This document shows positions 38,144-46,027 of a stretch of DNA of 64,000 nucleotides, one piece after another. Source of the stretch: a virus; the IMG/VR virus record IMGVR_UViG_3300005533_000226, positions 1 to 64,000 of that record, one strand, 5' to 3'. Both the position numbers and the translations under genes were made by a program. The notes under the pieces are model-generated. The model had not been told where the DNA came from. It worked only from the letters and a program-made list of their open reading frames with translations, and made no database searches. Positions within the stretch are counted from its first letter, which is position 1. Every line of letters starts with the position of its first letter.

Positions 38144-38518
38144 ATGTCACAGGTTGATGACCTCGACAGCGCGCTACAGGAAGACGGCGAGGATTGCATT
38201 CTGCGCCGGTTGGTCGGCAAGTCACCGACCACGAATAACGACCTGCCGGTGCGCGCTAACGTTCGCTCGTATCGCTTGCGCGCCAATCTCCTTGTCAACG
38301 ATATGGCGCAGTATGACCTCGTGGCGATTATGTCGCCGACTGAAATCAAGAATTCAAACGGTGCTTGGCCGGGCGATGGCAGTACGGCCGAATGCGACCT
38401 TTATCCGCGCAAGGGCGACAAGCTGATTGTGCAGGGTCGCGTTCGCGCGATTGATGTGGCTGAGCTGGTGAAAACCGAAGAAGGCGTTGTCCGCATCGAG
38501 CTGATGCTGTTGGGCTGA
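38144..38518 (+). CDS. head closure-type protein
   Basis: A 124-residue beta-rich protein (LRANLLVNDMAQYDLVAIMS, then KGDKLIVQGRVRAID). Position between gp6-like connector and neck proteins suggests a stopper/head-closure protein. Fold not proven. The start is at 38144. Confidence 0.6.
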   Translation: MSQVDDLDSALQEDGEDCILRRLVGKSPTTNNDLPVRANVRSYRLRANLLVNDMAQYDLVAIMSPTEIKNSNGAWPGDGSTAECDLYPRKGDKLIVQGRVRAIDVAELVKTEEGVVRIELMLLG

Positions 38519-39198
38519 TGGCTGTCAAAATTTCAAGCAAGGTCGAGGTTCTTGACCGCGACATCAAGCTGCTATTTCCGGCCGACCTAAGCGATGCTGC
38601 GCGCAGCGAGAAAATTGCTGATTATGCAGAACAGGTATTCGAGTCGGCTGAGGCTCAGAATGAAGCCATCAGCGGCGTAAAGCCGCAACACAAGATTTTC
38701 GTTGACGGCGCGCAAACAGAAGATTTCCACGCCGTCAAGCCTGATGGCACAATCGTAATTGAATTTGAGTTGGTCGATGATCTTTTCCAGTGGATCGACA
38801 GCCAGCTCATCGCGCATTCGCCTGTCAAGAGCGGCCGGTATGGGCGCGGCCATCGTTTCTATGCCGATGGCATTGAGACTGATGTTGGCGGAGCGATCCC
38901 GAACGCCAGTCAGTACGCTTTCGTGAATGTCGAGCCGTATGCGCGCAAGATTGAAAGCGGTGAATCAGCTCAGGCGCCGGAAGGCGTTTATGAGGTGGTC
39001 GCGGCTCTTGCGGCGCAGAGGTATGGAAGCCTCGCCAAGATTCGTTTCACTTATCAGTCGGTGATCGGCGGCGATACTGACTTGGCCAAATGGGCATCCG
39101 TCGCAAAACAAACCCGGCGCGGGCTTCAGTCGCGAAAGTCGAAAAGCGATCTTGAGCGGAATACGCGCAACCCCGCCATTCTCATCACGGTGAAATAA
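38518..39198 (+). CDS. neck / tail-joining protein
   Basis: A 226-residue protein with an N-terminal helix and a segment HSPVKSGRYGRGHRFYADG, reminiscent of gp10-like minor tail/neck proteins. It overlaps the previous stop by TGATG. Assignment is by position and weak likeness. Confidence 0.6.
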   Translation: MAVKISSKVEVLDRDIKLLFPADLSDAARSEKIADYAEQVFESAEAQNEAISGVKPQHKIFVDGAQTEDFHAVKPDGTIVIEFELVDDLFQWIDSQLIAHSPVKSGRYGRGHRFYADGIETDVGGAIPNASQYAFVNVEPYARKIESGESAQAPEGVYEVVAALAAQRYGSLAKIRFTYQSVIGGDTDLAKWASVAKQTRRGLQSRKSKSDLERNTRNPAILITVK

Positions 39199-39200
39199 CA

Positions 39201-39611
39201 ATGGCATCGCAGGCTGTGCAGGCCGCCGTCCGCGCGCGGATCGGCGAAACTTGGAATGGGCTGCCCGTGGTGTATCCGAATGAGAAGGCATCGACGCCGA
39301 ATGACGGCGGCAACTTTCTCAGCGTTCAATATCCGGTCTCGAATTCGCAGCATGTTGGCATGGCGCAGATTGGCGCCCGCACCTTCCGCGAGGAAGGCGG
39401 CATCAGGCTGGTGCTGAGCGCAAATCGAGATACCGGAGTCGATGACGCGATGACGCTCATCGAGGAATTGAAAACACTTTTTCGCGCCGTTCAATTTAGC
39501 GGCGTGATGTGTCTCACGCCATCAGGGCCAGCATTCGACGATAACAACGGCGACGGCAATTACTATCTGCTTTCGCTCGCTGTTCCGTACTATTTCGATG
39601 AGCTTGGATGA
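39201..39611 (+). CDS. tail terminator protein, DUF4128-like
   Basis: A 136-residue protein, pattern NGLPVVYPNEKASTPNDGGN then GGIRLVLSANRDTGVDDAM, as in tail-terminator/DUF4128 proteins that cap the tail tube. It directly precedes the tail-tube gene. Confidence 0.72.
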   Translation: MASQAVQAAVRARIGETWNGLPVVYPNEKASTPNDGGNFLSVQYPVSNSQHVGMAQIGARTFREEGGIRLVLSANRDTGVDDAMTLIEELKTLFRAVQFSGVMCLTPSGPAFDDNNGDGNYYLLSLAVPYYFDELG

Positions 39612-39625
39612 CGCAATAGCCTAAG

Positions 39626-39642
39626 CCGCCCTTGGGCAAGGC
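39626..39642 (+). repeat. 17-base repeat copy 2, leader of tail-tube gene
   Basis: CCGCCCTTGGGCAAGGC, identical to 35388-35404. Both copies lie ahead of the two most abundant structural genes. Confidence 0.6.
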
Positions 39643-39681
39643 GATCCTGCGAAAACAAAAAAAAGAATTTGGAGACCTGCT

Positions 39682-41142
39682 ATGGGTTCAACCAATCGTT
39701 CAGCCTCGGCTTATGTGGCTGAGGTGACGCCGGGCGTTACGCCTGCCAGCCCCGCGATGAAGGCGATTCGCCTCACGTCGAGCGGCCTGAAATTCTCGCC
39801 CAACCGCACCGAAAGCAATGAGCTGCAAGCCGACCGGCAGGTTGCCGATCAGATTCTTGTCGGCCTCACGAATGAAGGCCCGATTGGCAATGAGCTGTCG
39901 TTTCAGGCTTTCGACGATTTTCTTGAAGCGACGTTTCAGGGAACGTGGGCGAACAAGCCATATAAGGCTTGCGTGAATGCTGACACCGAAATTTCGGACC
40001 TCAGCACCACCACCGCGACCGTTGATTCCGGCGGCGCCGCGTTCAAAGCCGGGATGCTCGTGCTGACAAACGGCTTTGCGACGCCCGGCAATAACGGCAT
40101 TCTGTCGCGCGTTGCTTCGTCGAGCGCGACCACCGTTGTCTTTCCGGCGTCTTCGTTTACCGCTGAAGCTTCTGTCCCGGCTGGCGCGTATCTGCGCGTT
40201 GTCGGATTTCAGGGCGCGAGCGGCGATCTTGTGGCTGTCGCTGATGGCATCACGTCAACGTCGCTCGATTTCACCACGCTTGGCTTGAATGTCGGCGAGT
40301 GGGTTAAGATTGGCGGCGATATTGCTGGCAATCAGTTTGCGACCGCCGGGTGCAATGGCTGGGCGCAAATCAAGGCCATCGCTGCGAACAAGCTTACGTT
40401 CAACGTGCTGCCGCCCTCGTGGGCGACGGACGCTGGCACGGGTAAGACCGTGCAGGTCTTCGCTGGCGATCAGGTGAAGAATGGCGTGACGCAGCGTTCA
40501 TTCACCATCGAGCGTCAGCAGCAAGACTTGGTGTCGCCCTCGTATGAGTATTTCCGTGGCTGCCAATTCGACAAATTCAGCGCCACGGTCAAAGCGAACG
40601 CCGTCATTGATCTTCAGTTTGATGTTGTCGGCCTTGGTGCCAGCGCGGGCACCGTCCGCGCGTCCGGCGCAACCGATGTAGCGGCGCCCACCTTTCCGGT
40701 GATGAATTCGGCGTCCAACATCCTTGAGCTGATCGAAGGCGGATCGCCTATCACCGGCCCATCTTTCGTGATGGAGTTGGGATTTCAGATTGCGAACAAT
40801 TTGGCCGGGCAACCGGCCGTTGCCTCGCTGTCGAGTGTTGGCATCCGCAACGGCGAGTTTTCCGTGAGCGGGCCGCTGACGGCATATTTCGGCGACCTTA
40901 CGTTGCTCAACAAGGTGCTGAACGATACGCCGTCATCGCTGATGTTCCGCGCCGGTTATGCGGCATCGCCCCGGCAGAGCTACGTCTTTGATGTTCCGTA
41001 CACGAAAATCAGCGGCGATTCGCCCGTGACGGCGAAGAATACCGACCGCATGTTCAACGGAACGTATAGCGCGTCAAAGCATCCGACGATGGGCTACACG
41101 GCCGCTGTCGGCCGCTACTGGTATTTGCCAGCGAGCGCATAA
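39682..41142 (+). CDS. major tail tube protein
   Basis: A 486-residue tail protein: SASAYVAEVTPGVTPASPAM at the start, then LTSSGLKFSPNRTESNELQA and LSFQAFDDFLEATFQGTW. It is longer than most tube proteins, with an inserted beta-rich region (residues about 110-260) that may decorate the tail. GGAGACC precedes its ATG. A terminator-like stem follows. Confidence 0.85.
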   Translation: MGSTNRSASAYVAEVTPGVTPASPAMKAIRLTSSGLKFSPNRTESNELQADRQVADQILVGLTNEGPIGNELSFQAFDDFLEATFQGTWANKPYKACVNADTEISDLSTTTATVDSGGAAFKAGMLVLTNGFATPGNNGILSRVASSSATTVVFPASSFTAEASVPAGAYLRVVGFQGASGDLVAVADGITSTSLDFTTLGLNVGEWVKIGGDIAGNQFATAGCNGWAQIKAIAANKLTFNVLPPSWATDAGTGKTVQVFAGDQVKNGVTQRSFTIERQQQDLVSPSYEYFRGCQFDKFSATVKANAVIDLQFDVVGLGASAGTVRASGATDVAAPTFPVMNSASNILELIEGGSPITGPSFVMELGFQIANNLAGQPAVASLSSVGIRNGEFSVSGPLTAYFGDLTLLNKVLNDTPSSLMFRAGYAASPRQSYVFDVPYTKISGDSPVTAKNTDRMFNGTYSASKHPTMGYTAAVGRYWYLPASA

Positions 41143-41150
41143 CGAAAAAG

Positions 41151-41177
41151 AGCCGCGCGCCATCCCGGCGCGCGGCT
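41151..41177 (+). terminator. GC-rich stem-loop after the tail-tube gene
   Basis: AGCCGCGCGCC (41151-41161), an ATCCC loop, GGCGCGCGGCT (41167-41177). Only TTCTC follows, so termination may be weak. Confidence 0.6.
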
Positions 41178-41199
41178 TCTCGACTCCAAAGGTCATTCA

Positions 41200-41592
41200 A
41201 TGAGGATCACCGACATCAAGATTGATTCCAATGCCATCGAGCATGGCGATTGGGTTGACGCTCCCTTCATTCCCGGCCTCAGGTTGAAGGTGCGCGGGAT
41301 TGGGAATTCTGATTACAAGGCGCTCGCCGTTAAGCAGGCCGCGCTCAGCGGTTTTCAGAAGACTGACGAAATCGAGGAAGCGAATCTTTCCGAACAGCTC
41401 ATTGAGACCATCTTGGTCGATTGGGATGGTTTGGAAGATGATGACGGAAAGCCAATCCCCTACAGCAAGGACAAGGCGCGAGAATATATCCTTGATCCCG
41501 ACCTGCGCGCATTTCGTTGGTCGGTGAACGCGGCGGCCACCGCGATCCTCAGCAAGAAGAAGGCCACGCAGGAGCAAGTCGCAAAAAACTGA
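41200..41592 (+). CDS. tail assembly chaperone, gpG-like
   Basis: A 130-residue protein between the tail-tube and tape-measure genes, the position of gpG-type chaperones. The chain includes PGLRLKVRGIGNSDYKALAV. Its last codons contain the slippery heptamer A AAA AAC (41583-41589) directly before TGA. A fraction of ribosomes should shift to the -1 frame and make the longer gpGT form. Confidence 0.85.
   Translation: MRITDIKIDSNAIEHGDWVDAPFIPGLRLKVRGIGNSDYKALAVKQAALSGFQKTDEIEEANLSEQLIETILVDWDGLEDDDGKPIPYSKDKAREYILDPDLRAFRWSVNAAATAILSKKKATQEQVAKN
41583..41589 (+). promoter_or_regulatory. -1 programmed frameshift site A AAA AAC
   Basis: A canonical X XXY YYZ heptamer in frame with the chaperone gene, ending one base before its TGA. 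An AGGAG (41570-41574) lies 8 bases upstream, like the internal Shine-Dalgarno stimulator of dnaX. A GCGGG/CCCGC pairing is possible downstream. Confidence 0.85.
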
Positions 41593-41903
41593 GGGCGCGG
41601 GTCGAATGGGAAATTGTTTTCGGCCCGCACGCACTCGACATTGCTCAAGCCGCGCTGTCTCGCGGCCAACCGATTCCTGAAGATGCGATCCCGCCCGTTC
41701 TGCCGCCGGGAATGGATGTCTTCTATAGGGCGTTTCAAGAGCTGAACACTGATCGGCAAGTCGGAATGACTATCGGCCCGATCATGTTTTCCTCGATCAA
41801 CGCCTACGCGCAACGGTACGGCTTCAATGAGCCGGACATATTCGATTGGTTTTTGTGGACCATCAGAATCCTCGATCAAGCATGGCTTGCATCGCAAAAA
41901 TAA
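41589..41903 (+). CDS. frameshift extension of the tail chaperone (T part)
   Basis: The -1 frame reads LRARVEWEIVFGPHALDIAQ and continues to 41903, with IFDWFLWTIRILDQAWLASQ at the end. It has no good own start. The product is expected as a fusion of residues 1-129 of the chaperone with 105 residues here, equivalent to lambda gpGT, which loads the tape measure. Confidence 0.8.
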   Translation: MRARVEWEIVFGPHALDIAQAALSRGQPIPEDAIPPVLPPGMDVFYRAFQELNTDRQVGMTIGPIMFSSINAYAQRYGFNEPDIFDWFLWTIRILDQAWLASQK

Positions 41904-41918
41904 AAAAGAGGCTATGCC

Positions 41919-44348
41919 ATGGCCACCGAAGACCAAATCCGCACCATTACGATCAAGGCCCAAACTGAGGGCTTCGATGATGCCAACAAGCAAGCGAGTC
42001 AGCTTGCCGACTCGATGGGCATGGTCGCTGAGGAAACGGATTCCGTTTCCAAGTCGGCAATCAATGCATCGGGTGCGTATGACCGGCTGCTGAGCCGCAT
42101 TGATCCAACCTATCGCTCGACGCAGCAGCTTGCGCAGGCGCATACGGTTCTGACGAAGGCGTTGGATCAGGGCGTGATCACGCAGGCGCAATATGCGGAT
42201 GCCTTGGACAAGGCGACGAAAAAGTTTCAACCGCAGCCGGTCAATGCGTTTCAGGCTGCGATCAAGGGCGTTCAGGGCCAGCTCGTTGCGCTGTCGGCCG
42301 GGCTTGGCCCGGTTGGAGTTGCGCTCGCGGGTCTTGGTCCGTGGGGTCTCGGCGCTGCTGCCGTTCTTGGCGGCGTGGTGAAATCATTTGAGGCGGCGCG
42401 TGATGCCGCTGTCGATTTCGCGCGCAAGGCGCAGGGCTTGCAATCATTCTCTATCACCACCGGCCTCACCACCGATCAGATTCAAAAGCTGAACATCGAG
42501 GCCGCCAAGTTTGGCATCAATGGCGACGCGATGTCGCGCGCCATCGACCAATTCGATGTTCGGTTGAATGAGGTGCGCCGGTCGCAAGGCCCTTATTTCG
42601 ATCTTCTGCGCGAAATCAATCCTGAGCTGGCGAAGCAGGCTCAGTCGGCGAAGACCACGGCCGACGAATTGAACATCCTCGCCGCCGCCTATGCGCAGGC
42701 GGGCGAGAAGGGCGGCGCGCTCTTGCAGGCTGCCGCCGGTCGCGGCGCGCAGGCGATTGCGCCGATCCTTCAATCCATCAACGGCGCCGGTGGCGTCGGC
42801 AATCTGTCCGGCAAGCCGACAATCGCGAATGATGAGGTTAAGAAGCTTGCGGATGCGCTCGCTGGAATCGAGGCGACATCTGGCCGCGTGCAGGATAAGA
42901 TTGCGAATTGGTTTTCCGAATCCGTTCTGTCCACTTGGCAGCGCGGCCTCGATCTTGATGAGCGCATCGTTGACAAGCTGCAAGGCTTCACGCTCACGAA
43001 GGCGTGGAATGACCTGATTTCCTTTTTCAATAGCACGGCGCCCGGCCGTGGACCCGGCGCGGCGCTCGCATCGCCGCCCGGCTCAACGGGATTCGTTCCC
43101 AACCTTGTGCCGACTCCCGCGTATCCGCCGCAGCTCAACTTGAGCGGCATCGCGCAGCCCGCTCAGCAGAAGACCACCGAAGACCTGCAAAGCGAGTTGA
43201 ACGTATATCGCGAGATGGTGTCGGCGATTGGTGCCGCCGCGACGGCGCACGATCAATACAATCTGCGCATCAAGGAATTGGACCTTTCGCTTTCCAAGCA
43301 CATCATCACCGAAGACCAATACAAGAAGGCGGTTTCGGCTGAGGGATTGCAGTACGCGATCCAAATGGAAAGCCAGCGCAACAGCATCCTTGGCGCGGGC
43401 GCCCCGCTGACTGATCTTCTGAAGCAGAAGCAGGATGAGTTGAATGCTGCGCGTCAGCGCGGCGTGAAGATTACTGCCGATGAACAGGCCGCCGTGCTAG
43501 CGTCCGTGGTCTCGCAGAAGATGCAGGCCGACACGCAGATTCTTGTCGCGAACGGTCTTGCCACGGCCGATCAGCTTCGCGCGACAAAGATGGCTGAGCT
43601 GAATACGCTCTATAAGCAGCACCAAATCACGCTTCAGGATGTCGGCGTGGCGATGGCTGCTTATGAGAAGACCGTTGAAGACACCATCAAGCAGCAGGAA
43701 ATCCTCAAGGCGCAGCTTCCCGGTTTGAAGCAGCTTGAGATTGAATCCGGCAGCCTTCGGACGCAGCTCGACACCACGGGCACTAGCATCGCCAACGGCA
43801 TCAGCTCCGATTTCGTCGATCTAGCGACGCACGCAAAAAACACAGGCGACGCTTTCAAGGATATGGGCCTCGTGATCATCAAGGCGATTGATGAGATGGT
43901 CGCGAAGATGCTCATTGCTGCGCCGATTGCGAAGGGCCTTCAGGCGATCCTTGGCGCCTTTTTGCCGACAGGCGGCACGTCGAGCGGCGGCGGTTTGGTC
44001 GCTTCGGCCAACGGTAACGTTTTCTCGAATGGCCGTTTGGTTCCGTTCGCGAGCGGCGGCGTGATTTCGTCGCCAACGATGTTCGGCATGGCCGATGGCC
44101 GCACTGGCATTATGGCTGAGGCTGGCGATGAGGCGATCATGCCTCTCGCGCGCGGCCCCGGCGGCAAGCTTGGCGTTGTCGCTCGCGGCGCCGGTGGCGG
44201 CGACATTCACATCCATTTTGCGATTGATGCGCGGGGGGCGACGCAGGGCGTTGCCGATCAAATCGTTGCGCGCGCGAAAGCTGAAATTCTTCCGCAAATC
44301 ATTCCGCTGGTGATTGATGCCAAGGATAGGCGAGTGCGGGGGCTATAA
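41919..44348 (+). CDS. tail tape measure protein
   Basis: An 809-residue protein, long and helical with hydrophobic segments near residues 120-150 (LSAGLGPVGVALAGLGPWGL) and a Gly/Ser-rich C-terminal part ending in a basic tail. Size, position after the chaperone pair and the TMP-like GGVISSPTMFGMADGRTGIM region support the call. Its length would set the tail length, about 120 nm by the usual scaling of 0.15 nm per residue. Confidence 0.88.
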   Translation: MATEDQIRTITIKAQTEGFDDANKQASQLADSMGMVAEETDSVSKSAINASGAYDRLLSRIDPTYRSTQQLAQAHTVLTKALDQGVITQAQYADALDKATKKFQPQPVNAFQAAIKGVQGQLVALSAGLGPVGVALAGLGPWGLGAAAVLGGVVKSFEAARDAAVDFARKAQGLQSFSITTGLTTDQIQKLNIEAAKFGINGDAMSRAIDQFDVRLNEVRRSQGPYFDLLREINPELAKQAQSAKTTADELNILAAAYAQAGEKGGALLQAAAGRGAQAIAPILQSINGAGGVGNLSGKPTIANDEVKKLADALAGIEATSGRVQDKIANWFSESVLSTWQRGLDLDERIVDKLQGFTLTKAWNDLISFFNSTAPGRGPGAALASPPGSTGFVPNLVPTPAYPPQLNLSGIAQPAQQKTTEDLQSELNVYREMVSAIGAAATAHDQYNLRIKELDLSLSKHIITEDQYKKAVSAEGLQYAIQMESQRNSILGAGAPLTDLLKQKQDELNAARQRGVKITADEQAAVLASVVSQKMQADTQILVANGLATADQLRATKMAELNTLYKQHQITLQDVGVAMAAYEKTVEDTIKQQEILKAQLPGLKQLEIESGSLRTQLDTTGTSIANGISSDFVDLATHAKNTGDAFKDMGLVIIKAIDEMVAKMLIAAPIAKGLQAILGAFLPTGGTSSGGGLVASANGNVFSNGRLVPFASGGVISSPTMFGMADGRTGIMAEAGDEAIMPLARGPGGKLGVVARGAGGGDIHIHFAIDARGATQGVADQIVARAKAEILPQIIPLVIDAKDRRVRGL

Positions 44349-45007
44349 TGACAATCAGCTATCCGCGCTCATTCCCGTCAGGCATCGACAAATTCAAGCA
44401 GGTCACTTTCGACCTGTCCCGGCAGGAAGGCTACAACATTCTCGGCAGCGGTGCTGTTCAGTCGGCTGAGATTGGTGAGCCGTTGTGGACGGCGAAATAT
44501 ACCACCATTGACTTAACGCCAGCTCAGCGCGGCGCGTGGGCGGCATGGCGGGATTCGCTACGCGGCGCCGGGAAAAGCTTTTACGGCTACAATCCCGACG
44601 CGCCATCGCCGCTGGCGTACATCGGCGGCTCGCTGCCTGCGCTTCGCTATGATGGATCAACGCCGTTCGATGGAACGTGCGCGTTGAATACATGGTCCGG
44701 CGGAAACGTGATCACGCTTGGCAATTTGCCGAATGGGTACATGGTGAAGCCGGGCGATATGATCGGCTGGATTCTCAGCGGCAAGTATGCGCTGCATCGC
44801 GCTCTTGAGGATGTCGCGGCCAATAGCAGCGGCGTTGTCAGCTTTGCGGTCGAGCCGTTCCCGCGCGGGACAGCGCCAGTTTCGCCGATTGCCGCCAACC
44901 TCGTGAAGCCGGTTTGCGTCATGCGCATCGTTCCTCAAACTTGGTCTAGCGATGTTTCCGGCTACACATCGCCGGTTTCGTTTCAGGCCGCACAGGATTT
45001 GTCATAA
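44348..45007 (+). CDS. distal tail-type protein
   Basis: A 219-residue protein. The pattern RSFPSGIDKFKQVTFDLSRQ, then WRDSLRGAGKSFYGYNPD, is found in proteins just after the tape measure. It is probably the tail-tip platform. TAATG overlaps join it to both neighbours. Confidence 0.65.
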   Translation: MTISYPRSFPSGIDKFKQVTFDLSRQEGYNILGSGAVQSAEIGEPLWTAKYTTIDLTPAQRGAWAAWRDSLRGAGKSFYGYNPDAPSPLAYIGGSLPALRYDGSTPFDGTCALNTWSGGNVITLGNLPNGYMVKPGDMIGWILSGKYALHRALEDVAANSSGVVSFAVEPFPRGTAPVSPIAANLVKPVCVMRIVPQTWSSDVSGYTSPVSFQAAQDLS

Positions 45008-45630
45008 TGCGCACGTTTGATTCCGGCACGTTGGCATCGCTCGCCGCCGGTCACATTGTCGCGCGCGGCCTTGTGCTATTCGATTTTGATTCCGGCCTTT
45101 ATGGCTTTTGGGATGGTTACGGAACGCTGACGTTCAACGGCGTCGATTATGTCGGCGCCGGTTCGCTTATCTCGGTTGATCCGATCAGCATGGTTTCGGA
45201 CTTGTCCGCCGTTCCGTTGGTTCTTCGACTGACGGCTGTTCCCAATTCGGACCTTACACCGGACACGCTTGCGACCATCGAGGGCGAGACGTATCACCAA
45301 CGGCCTGTAACGATCTATCGCGCGTATATGGACATCGACACGCGCGCTCTGATTTCGGTGGAGAAGATTTATCGCGGCTATCTGGATCGCATCGACCACG
45401 ATCAGAACATCAATGGCAATGCTCAGCTTGTTGTGAATCTCGAAAGCAAAGCGCGCGATAATACGAAGCACGGCTTTCGCAATCGCGATGACGCTGATCA
45501 GAAAACGATTGACTCGAACGATGGCGGTCTATCGCACGCGGTAATGGCCGCGAGCCTCGACATCTTTTGGGGCCGCGCAACACCGGCCAGTCAAACGAGC
45601 GGCGGCGTTGTTACCGGCACGGCTTCCTGA
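45007..45630 (+). CDS. tail tip protein, DUF2163-like
   Basis: A 207-residue protein (LASLAAGHIVARGLVLFDFD, then GLYGFWDGYGTLTFNGVDY), like the tail proteins between the distal tail and NlpC-type genes in phages and gene-transfer agents. Assignment is by context and partial likeness. Confidence 0.65.
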   Translation: MRTFDSGTLASLAAGHIVARGLVLFDFDSGLYGFWDGYGTLTFNGVDYVGAGSLISVDPISMVSDLSAVPLVLRLTAVPNSDLTPDTLATIEGETYHQRPVTIYRAYMDIDTRALISVEKIYRGYLDRIDHDQNINGNAQLVVNLESKARDNTKHGFRNRDDADQKTIDSNDGGLSHAVMAASLDIFWGRATPASQTSGGVVTGTAS

Positions 45631-46024
45631 TTGGCGGCGACGGTTCGATGCCGTCCTTGCCGCATATGGATCGCGTGATTTCGAGTGGGGCAGCGCCGAT
45701 TGCGTGACGCTCGCGCTCGACACAATGAAGGCGATCACGGGCGTCGATCCGTTTGAATCGCACCGCGTATGGCGGAATGAATTCGGTTCCAAGCGCGTGA
45801 TGTTGCGCCTTGGCTTCTACTCAATCGCAGATGTCTTCTCATCGGTTTGCCCGCGCACGTCAGCATCAATGGCGCGCGCAGGCGACATCGGTGTTGCCAT
45901 CGACGGAAATACAAAAAACGAGGTCGCGATTATTTTCGACGGCCACAAAATCATCGGCATGGCACCTTGCGGGCTTACCCGGCTTCCGCTCAACGCAGCG
46001 AGGTTCGCCTACACCGTGGGGTAA
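45608..46024 (+). CDS. tail NlpC/P60-like (DUF6950-type) protein
   Basis: A 138-residue protein with the nucleophile segment DFEWGSADCVTLALDTM and a later NTKNEVAIIFDGHKIIGMA. The TTG start at 45608 overlaps the previous gene by 23 bases. These proteins are tail-associated hydrolases that help breach the cell wall at injection. Confidence 0.72.
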   Translation: MLPARLPDWRRRFDAVLAAYGSRDFEWGSADCVTLALDTMKAITGVDPFESHRVWRNEFGSKRVMLRLGFYSIADVFSSVCPRTSASMARAGDIGVAIDGNTKNEVAIIFDGHKIIGMAPCGLTRLPLNAARFAYTVG

Positions 46025-46027
46025 ATA

